Shown: one piece after another, positions 47,994-52,386 of the stretch
Position numbering within the stretch: position 1 is the stretch's first letter
How the letters are laid out: each line of letters begins with the position of its first letter
DNA from: an uncultured Eggerthellaceae bacterium
GTDB lineage: Bacteria; Actinomycetota; Coriobacteriia; Coriobacteriales; Eggerthellaceae
Direction: 5' to 3'
Length of the DNA: 52,386 nucleotides
NCBI GenBank assembly: GCA_910584145.1
Contig: CAJTXX010000011.1
Location: 1 to 52,386 of the forward strand
Program-made: the position numbers and the translations under genes
Notes under the pieces: model-generated
What the model saw: only the letters and a program-made list of their open reading frames with translations
Database searches by the model: none
What the model was told of the DNA's origin: nothing

Positions 47994-48081
47994 ACCAACC
48001 CCTTGCGTAAACCTCTGCCGGCCAGTAAAAAGGATATCAGCAATAGGCAGGAGCTGCCAAAGAGATGCGCGAAGGCGAAGG

Positions 48082-48194
48082 CGCCCAAGGGGTACGCCAA
48101 AGGGACGGAGCAAATGGCACCCCTTCTCAGGGGGCGCTTCGCAAGACGGTTTCGTTAACGGAAGAAGGGGTGCCATTTGCTCCGTCCCTTTGGC
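48082..48194. repeat. REP-like hairpin repeat, copy 3
   Basis: Perfect 32-base arms at 48096-48127 and 48163-48194 enclose a 35-base loop. The arm shares AAAGGGACGGAGCAAATGGC with copy 1 and is preceded, like it, by a CCCAAGGGG-type leader (48084-48092). It lies between divergent genes, just before the 84-residue protein gene. Confidence 0.9.
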
Positions 48195-48236
48195 ACCGTG
48201 CCGGGGCATCTTCGGCGGTAAGACAGGAGGTTCGGC

Positions 48237-48491
48237 ATGTGCACGAATGGGGTCAACACTGGCCAGCTCGAGCTGATGATCGAGCAGATAGACGACCACG
48301 TGAAGCTGGAGCGCCGCTGGGCGCATAACCTGGCGCACAATGCGGAGGACGCTGGGTTCGCCACTGTTTCCGCGAAGCTGCATGCGGCGCAGGCGCTGCT
48401 CGACGACGTGCGTGCGCTGCTCGACGAGGCGAAGGACGCCATCGAAGACGACTCCGAGGCCGCCGACGGCGTAACGGTCAGCTTGGTCTAG
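48237..48491 (+). CDS. Small helical hypothetical protein upstream of nikR
   Basis: An 84-residue, acidic, almost wholly helical protein (LELMIEQIDDHVKLERRWAH, then ALLDDVRALLDEAKDAIEDD). ATG 48237 follows CAGGAGG. No family is recognised. It ends one base before the nikR start, so the two are almost surely co-transcribed, which suggests a link with nickel or hydrogenase maturation. Its His residues (in DDHVKLERRWAHNLAHN and KLHAAQ) could bind metal, but this is speculative. Confidence 0.75.
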   Translation: MCTNGVNTGQLELMIEQIDDHVKLERRWAHNLAHNAEDAGFATVSAKLHAAQALLDDVRALLDEAKDAIEDDSEAADGVTVSLV

Positions 48492-48492
48492 C

Positions 48493-48924
48493 ATGAAGCA
48501 AGACCTCATGCGCTTCTCGGTGGCTATGCCCGAGGAGCTGCTCATAGAGTTCGATCAGCTGGTGGCGCGCCGCGGGCTGGCGAAGAACCGCAGCGAGGTG
48601 ATACGCGATCTGGTGCGCGAGGCGCTGGTGGAGGCGAAGTGCGCCACGCCGGGCGCCCTGGTGATGGGCACGCTGACCATCGTGTACAACCATCATGCCA
48701 GCGACTTGCAGGAGAAGCTGCACGACATCCAGCACGACTATTTCGGGAACATGGTGTCGACGGTGCATGTGCACGTGGATGCGCATACCTGCCTGGAAGT
48801 GATCGTGCTGCAAGGCGAGACGACCCAGGTGCAGGACATCGCCAACCTGATACTGGGCACGAAGGGCGTCCAGAACGGCAAGCTGGTACTGACCACCTGC
48901 GGGCAGCACGGCCAGCATACATAG
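48493..48924 (+). CDS. nikR: Nickel-responsive regulator NikR
   Basis: A 143-residue ribbon-helix-helix regulator. The N-terminus MKQDLMRFSVAMPEELLIEFD is the DNA-binding strand and helix; the C-terminal ACT-like domain carries the nickel site. Its ligands keep the E. coli spacing: His81, His92, His94 and Cys100, in IQHDYFG and VHVHVDAHTCLEV. With nickel bound it represses uptake or hydrogenase genes. It lies in a run of three genes with an 84-residue protein upstream and hypE 12 bases downstream, so it may control nickel supply for [NiFe] hydrogenase. Confidence 0.94.
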   Translation: MKQDLMRFSVAMPEELLIEFDQLVARRGLAKNRSEVIRDLVREALVEAKCATPGALVMGTLTIVYNHHASDLQEKLHDIQHDYFGNMVSTVHVHVDAHTCLEVIVLQGETTQVQDIANLILGTKGVQNGKLVLTTCGQHGQHT

Positions 48925-48936
48925 AAGGGCAGCGGT

Positions 48937-49962
48937 ATGGCAGACGACAAGGTGATGCTCGGGCACGGCAGCGGCGGCACCATGATGAAGCGCATCATCG
49001 ACGAGGTGTTCATGGGCGCGTACGGCAACGACGCGCTGGCGACCGGCGACGATGCGGCGGTGCTGCCCGTGCCGGCCGACGCGGGCCGGCTGGCGTTCAG
49101 CACCGATTCGTTCGTGGTGACGCCGCACTTCTTCCCCGGCGGCGATATCGGGCGGCTGGCCGTCTGCGGCACGGTGAACGACGTGGCCACCAGCGGTGCG
49201 GTGCCCGTTGCGCTCAGCTGCGGCATGATCTTGGAAGAGGGTTTCCCGATGGACGACCTGCGCCGCATCTGCGAGAGCATGGCGCGCGCAGCCGAGGAAG
49301 CTGGCGTGCGCATCGTCACCGGCGACACCAAGGTGGTGAACCGCGGGCACGGCGATGGCGTGTTCATCAACACGTCGGGCGTGGGCGTGCTGCGTGAAGG
49401 CGTGGAGCTGGGCGGTGCGCAGTGCCGCCCGGGCGACGCGGTGCTGGTGAGCGGCGCGCTGGGCGACCACGGCATAACCATCATGAGCCAGCGCGAAGGG
49501 CTCGGCTTCACGGCCGACATAGAGAGCGACGCGGCTCCGCTGAACCACCTGATAGCCGACGTGCTGGCGGCGGCGCCCGCCACGCGCTGCTTCCGCGACC
49601 CCACGCGCGGCGGCCTGGCCTCCACGCTGAATGAGCTGGCCGCGCAGGCCGGCGCCGACATAGCGGTGGAAGAGGCGGCTGTGCCGGTGAAGCCCGCGGT
49701 GCAGGGCGCCTGCGAGATGCTCGGCTACGACGTGATGCAAGTGGCCAACGAGGGCAAGATGGTGTGCGTGGTGGCTCCCGACCAGGCCGAGGCTGCGCTG
49801 GCGGCCATGCACGCGAACCCTTACGGCGCCGATGCGGCCATCATCGGCGAGGTGCAGCAGGCGCCCGCCGACCGCGCCCCGCGCGTGACGTTGCGCACCG
49901 CTTTCGGCAGTACGCGCATCCTCGATATGCTCGTGGGCGAACAGCTGCCGCGCATCTGCTGA
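48937..49962 (+). CDS. hypE: Hydrogenase expression/formation protein HypE
   Basis: A 341-residue HypE. The N-terminus LGHGSGGTMMKRIIDEVF and the following GDDAAVLPV hold the ATP and metal site of the PurM-like fold; middle motifs are DIGRLAVCGTVNDVATSGA and IVTGDTKVV. The C-terminus ends PRIC, with the conserved last cysteine that is carbamoylated and then dehydrated to thiocyanate, giving the cyanide ligand of [NiFe] hydrogenase. HypF, HypC and HypD are not in this window. It follows nikR by 12 bases in the same operon. Confidence 0.96.
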   Translation: MADDKVMLGHGSGGTMMKRIIDEVFMGAYGNDALATGDDAAVLPVPADAGRLAFSTDSFVVTPHFFPGGDIGRLAVCGTVNDVATSGAVPVALSCGMILEEGFPMDDLRRICESMARAAEEAGVRIVTGDTKVVNRGHGDGVFINTSGVGVLREGVELGGAQCRPGDAVLVSGALGDHGITIMSQREGLGFTADIESDAAPLNHLIADVLAAAPATRCFRDPTRGGLASTLNELAAQAGADIAVEEAAVPVKPAVQGACEMLGYDVMQVANEGKMVCVVAPDQAEAALAAMHANPYGADAAIIGEVQQAPADRAPRVTLRTAFGSTRILDMLVGEQLPRIC

Positions 49963-50162
49963 CGCATCCCGGTTCGCCTTTCGCGCAGCCCTTCGCCGCG
50001 CGGAGAACGGCTCCCGCCGAAGCAGGTATACAACCCGCTTCCGTTAGGCGGTTTTAGGGTTGCAACGTGGGCTGGTAATGGTATCGTGGCGCCAGCAAAA
50101 GCCATTGGGTAGACGAGGTGCGCTGCAGCGCATGCCCAACGACACGAAAAGGAGTTGATACC

Positions 50163-50351
50163 ATGTCTCATCCGGTTATCGAAGCTGACGAGTGCATCGG
50201 TTGCGGTATCTGCGTTGATGCGTGCCCGCAGGAGGTTCTGGAAGTGGTCGGCGGCGTCGCCGAGACCGTGAACGAGGATGCCTGCATCGCCTGTGGCGAC
50301 TGCCTGGAAGAGTGCCCGATGGGCGCCATCACCGAGATCGTGGAGGACTAG
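50163..50351 (+). CDS. 2[4Fe-4S] ferredoxin
   Basis: A 62-residue ferredoxin of the clostridial type from ATG 50163, with AAAAGGAG upstream. Two CxxCxxCxxxC clusters are present: CIGCGICVDACP and CIACGDCLEECP. It is a low-potential cytoplasmic electron carrier for anaerobic metabolism, for example for hydrogenase or pyruvate:ferredoxin oxidoreductase. It is a single-gene unit with a strong terminator. An ATG at 50118 would add 15 residues not found in the family. Confidence 0.96.
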   Translation: MSHPVIEADECIGCGICVDACPQEVLEVVGGVAETVNEDACIACGDCLEECPMGAITEIVED

Positions 50352-50380
50352 CTCCCGACCTTTCGCGCATATGCATTGCG

Positions 50381-50407
50381 AAAAGCCGCGCTCCGCGCGG
50401 CTTTTTT
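50381..50407 (+). terminator. Intrinsic terminator of the ferredoxin gene
   Basis: AAAAGCCGCGC (50381-50391) pairs with GCGCGGCTTTT (50395-50405) around a TCC loop, and the T run continues to 50407. It is the clearest intrinsic terminator in the window. Confidence 0.93.
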
Positions 50408-50449
50408 CATGCCTCGCCCCTGTTGCTGGCGTTCGCATCGTCGCATTCC

Positions 50450-50533
50450 CTCGAAAATCCGGAGCCGAATAGCAGAGAATCCTCGAAAATCCCGGTTGAA
50501 TCCGCTCGAAAATCCCGGTTGGCGTGATATAGT
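50450..50533 (+). promoter_or_regulatory. Promoter region of the AAA/DUF4143 gene with three direct repeats
   Basis: CTCGAAAATCCCGGTTG occurs at 50482-50498 and 50505-50521, and a shorter copy CTCGAAAATCC at 50450-50460. TATAGT at 50528-50533 is a good -10, directly after the last copy. The direct repeats, 23 and 32 bases apart, look like a regulator or activator site. Confidence 0.6.
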
Positions 50534-50565
50534 ACCCGTATGACCAGTAGATTCGGAGGAATGCT

Positions 50566-51858
50566 ATGTCATGCTATACCGCGCTGAAGCCGACCGAGTA
50601 CCTACCGAGGCTCGCAGACGAGCTGGTGCAACAGCGGCTCGCGCAATTCGGCGCCGTGGAGATATGCGGTCCCCGGTGGTGCGGGAAGTCGTGGACGGCC
50701 GCCGCCTTCGCCGAGAGCATCATCCGCATCGACGAAGATGCGACCCTCTATAACGACGACCCCGCTCTGGCCCTACTCGGCGAGCAACCGCACGTGATCG
50801 ATGAATGGCAGGATGCTCCGGCGGTCTGGAACCTGGTCAGGCATAGCATCGACGACAGCGCGAATCGGAAAGGCCAGTATATCCTCACCGGCTCTTCGGC
50901 GCCGCCTCAGCAGGAGCAGCGCCACAGTGGCGCCGGGCGCATCGGGCGGCTCCGCATGAGCACCATGACGCTCGCCGAGACGGGCGAATCGAGCGGCACT
51001 GTCTCGCTGCGCGGCCTGTTCGACGGCGTTTTCTCTCCGCAGGGATCGCACATGGGCTTGCAAGAGCTGGCGGGTATCATCTGCCGCGGCGGTTGGCCGG
51101 CCCTGCAAGCGCGTGGAGATGCGGCTGACAGTGCGCCCATCATCGACGAATACCTTGATGCGCTGTTCGACATCACGCTGCGCAAGGCGGGGAAGAGCCC
51201 TCTTCTGGCTCGGCGCATCGCGCTCGCTCTCGCGCGCAACATCGGCACGAGCGCCACGCTCAGAACGCTCGCAGACGATGCAGCTGCCGGCGAGGACACC
51301 GCGCCGAGCGACGATACCGTGTCGAAATACCTTGCCGAGTTCGCCATGAATTATTTCCTCGACGAGCTTCCCGGCTGGGATGCGCCGATCAGGTCCCGCT
51401 CGCGGGTGCGCACCAAGCCGAAGCGCTATTTCGCCGACCCTTCGCTCGCGGCGGCGCTCTTAGGCACGGCGCCCGATCGCCTCGTGCGGGAAGGCCAGCT
51501 GCTCGGCGTGCTGTTCGAGTCGCTCTGCATCCACGATCTGGGCGTGTATGCCAGCATGCTGCCAGATGCCTCGCCGCAATCGCTCCGATATTATGCGGAC
51601 GCTGACGGCCTCGAGGTAGACGCGGTGATAGAGCTCCGTGACGGCCGCTGGGCCGCCTTCGAGGTGAAGCTCGGCGAATCCGAACAGGAAGAAGCGGCAG
51701 CCAGCCTGTTGCGCCTGCGCAAGAAGGTGGCCGCCAACCCCGCGGCGCGCAACCCGGAACCCGAATTTATGGCCATCCTCGTGGGCAAAGGTGCCTACGC
51801 TCGCCAGCGCAAAGAGGACGGCATCTACGTGATACCTCTGGACACATTAACCGCCTGA
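50566..51858 (+). CDS. AAA_14/DUF4143-type ATPase
   Basis: A 430-residue protein; ATG 50566 follows CGGAGGAA. Walker A is GPRWCGKSW (residues 35-43), with Trp-Cys in place of the usual Arg-Gln-(Thr/Val). Walker B is HVIDEWQ (76-82), and YILTGSS near residue 108 is the sensor region. The C-terminal DUF4143 domain includes YFADPSLAAALLG, GVLFESLCIHDL and the nuclease-fold-like YYADADGLEVDAVIELRDGRWAAFEVKLG. Proteins of this type are widespread and of unclear function, perhaps DNA-linked. It is a single-gene unit with its own repeat-bearing promoter. Confidence 0.9.
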   Translation: MSCYTALKPTEYLPRLADELVQQRLAQFGAVEICGPRWCGKSWTAAAFAESIIRIDEDATLYNDDPALALLGEQPHVIDEWQDAPAVWNLVRHSIDDSANRKGQYILTGSSAPPQQEQRHSGAGRIGRLRMSTMTLAETGESSGTVSLRGLFDGVFSPQGSHMGLQELAGIICRGGWPALQARGDAADSAPIIDEYLDALFDITLRKAGKSPLLARRIALALARNIGTSATLRTLADDAAAGEDTAPSDDTVSKYLAEFAMNYFLDELPGWDAPIRSRSRVRTKPKRYFADPSLAAALLGTAPDRLVREGQLLGVLFESLCIHDLGVYASMLPDASPQSLRYYADADGLEVDAVIELRDGRWAAFEVKLGESEQEEAAASLLRLRKKVAANPAARNPEPEFMAILVGKGAYARQRKEDGIYVIPLDTLTA

Positions 51859-52005
51859 ACGGGCGATATTCTGCGATATTGCGCCGATAAGATGGAAAGC
51901 ATCCCGTGACATCGGTAAGGAATTCTGTTAGTTCGGCATGTTCTGGCCTTTTCATGTCTTTCGGGTTTTTCTTTGCTTGCCCTATCCATTCTGTGATCGA
52001 GCGTC

Positions 52006-52011
52006 TATAAT
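52006..52011 (+). promoter_or_regulatory. -10 element upstream of the secreted protein gene
   Basis: A perfect TATAAT lies 62 bases before ATG 52074 in an AT-rich stretch; no clear -35 is seen. Confidence 0.5.
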
Positions 52012-52073
52012 CGCGCCGTCAACGGGAAATGGCACAAACCTAGGGACCAGTAATAGGGATATAGGTGCACACG

Positions 52074-52386
52074 ATGCAGAGAGCATGGCATGCTTCTCTG
52101 CGGGAACGCAAGGGAATCGCGGTCAAGTTATTCAACTGCATTCTTGTTGCCGTCATGATCGTGACGCTTGTATGCCCAAGTGTAGGTACCCTCGGACCAG
52201 CTCCATATGCATTCGGAATCACCGATGGGGCAGTTGTAGAAGGTGTGCCAACTTTGGCTGCACAGCGTAGCGACGATGTTCTCGCAGAAGCGCAAGATGA
52301 TGGTGCGGTGTTGAATCCTGACGATATATTAGGTAGCGTCGATGACGATGCTGCTGGCGACCCTGGGCCGGATGCGGGCTCCGATG
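52074..52386 (+). CDS. N-terminal part of a secreted or surface protein (3' truncated by the window)
   Basis: The frame is open from ATG 52074 to the end of the window (104 codons). The first 47 residues form a long signal peptide: a basic start (RAWHASLRERKG), a hydrophobic core (LFNCILVAVMIVTLVC) and a likely cleavage area near PYAFG. After it comes an acidic Asp/Ala-rich stretch (DDAAGDPGPDAGSD) typical of spacer regions in large surface proteins. Family and function cannot be told from this part. A GTG at 52065 is in frame and also possible. The sequence is AT-richer than the preceding genes. Confidence 0.75.
   Translation, partial: MQRAWHASLRERKGIAVKLFNCILVAVMIVTLVCPSVGTLGPAPYAFGITDGAVVEGVPTLAAQRSDDVLAEAQDDGAVLNPDDILGSVDDDAAGDPGPDAGSD

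Noticed and set aside
47994..48545. N-terminal extension of the minus-strand hypothetical gene
   Set aside because: It runs through a REP-like hairpin and lies antisense to the nikR operon start.
1..52386. CRISPR arrays, insertion sequences, integrases and prophage genes
   Set aside because: No regularly spaced repeats of CRISPR type and no transposase, integrase or phage structural gene was recognised.

Overview
The window looks like chromosome of a high-GC anaerobe of the Coriobacteriia, most likely an Eggerthellaceae relative (Eggerthella, Adlercreutzia, Gordonibacter or Slackia type). This rests on the gene set: a LuxR regulator with a 12-segment membrane domain, two molybdopterin respiratory enzymes with FeS and membrane partners, rubredoxin, ferredoxin, bacterioferritin, HypE and NikR, and DUF2304-type glycan genes. 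It is an inference from content, not from a marker gene. Most of the window is GC-rich; positions 1-7,480 and the last few hundred bases are clearly AT-richer.

Layout. 1-7,450: a surface-polysaccharide island (C-terminal piece of a membrane protein, two family 2 glycosyltransferases, a DUF2304 protein, a flippase, an ABC-2 exporter whose ATPase carries a cell-wall-binding-repeat-like tail, and UDP-glucose dehydrogenase). 7,829-15,705: housekeeping and hypothetical genes, including rubredoxin, a DUF2130 protein, a three-gene hydrolase/acyltransferase/zinc-ribbon membrane cassette, a TIGR00300 (ornithine cyclodeaminase-like) enzyme and a toxin-antitoxin pair. 15,841-23,253: a LuxR regulator divergent from a DmsABC-type reductase operon with its TorD chaperone and a second DmsC. 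23,302-26,726: a tandem DUF262 pair, a TetR regulator and bacterioferritin. 27,047-34,210: a second molybdoenzyme operon (catalytic, FeS and membrane subunits, TorD, NapG-like and NapH-like proteins). 34,426-43,396: MarR, a DMT exporter, MazG, panBCD followed by a GH25 lysozyme, an XRE membrane regulator, a small amphipathic protein, tRNA-Gly, a HAD phosphatase, VanZ and an XRE regulator. 43,536-50,351: GalE, a phosphohexomutase, NikR, HypE and ferredoxin. 50,566 to the end: an AAA/DUF4143 ATPase and the start of a secreted protein.

How the parts fit. Ugd, GalE and the phosphohexomutase can supply sugar nucleotides to the polysaccharide island. The two molybdoenzyme operons are probably separate quinol-linked anaerobic respiration modules; the LuxR gene sits where a dedicated regulator of the first would be expected. 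HypE and NikR point to [NiFe] hydrogenase maturation and nickel control, with the hydrogenase itself elsewhere.

Most notable non-gene signals: (i) two perfect ParB-type parS palindromes 807 bp apart (44,783-44,804 and 45,590-45,611), each inside a nearly identical 44-bp block; (ii) beside the second, a possible iron-regulated small RNA on the minus strand, with a DtxR/IdeR-like box over its -10, CU-rich anti-Shine-Dalgarno stretches and a strong terminator-like hairpin; (iii) a dispersed REP-like inverted repeat, one copy of which is a perfect 31-bp palindrome lying in frame inside the LuxR gene. The most unusual protein is the polysaccharide-export ATPase with a CWB2-like C-terminus.
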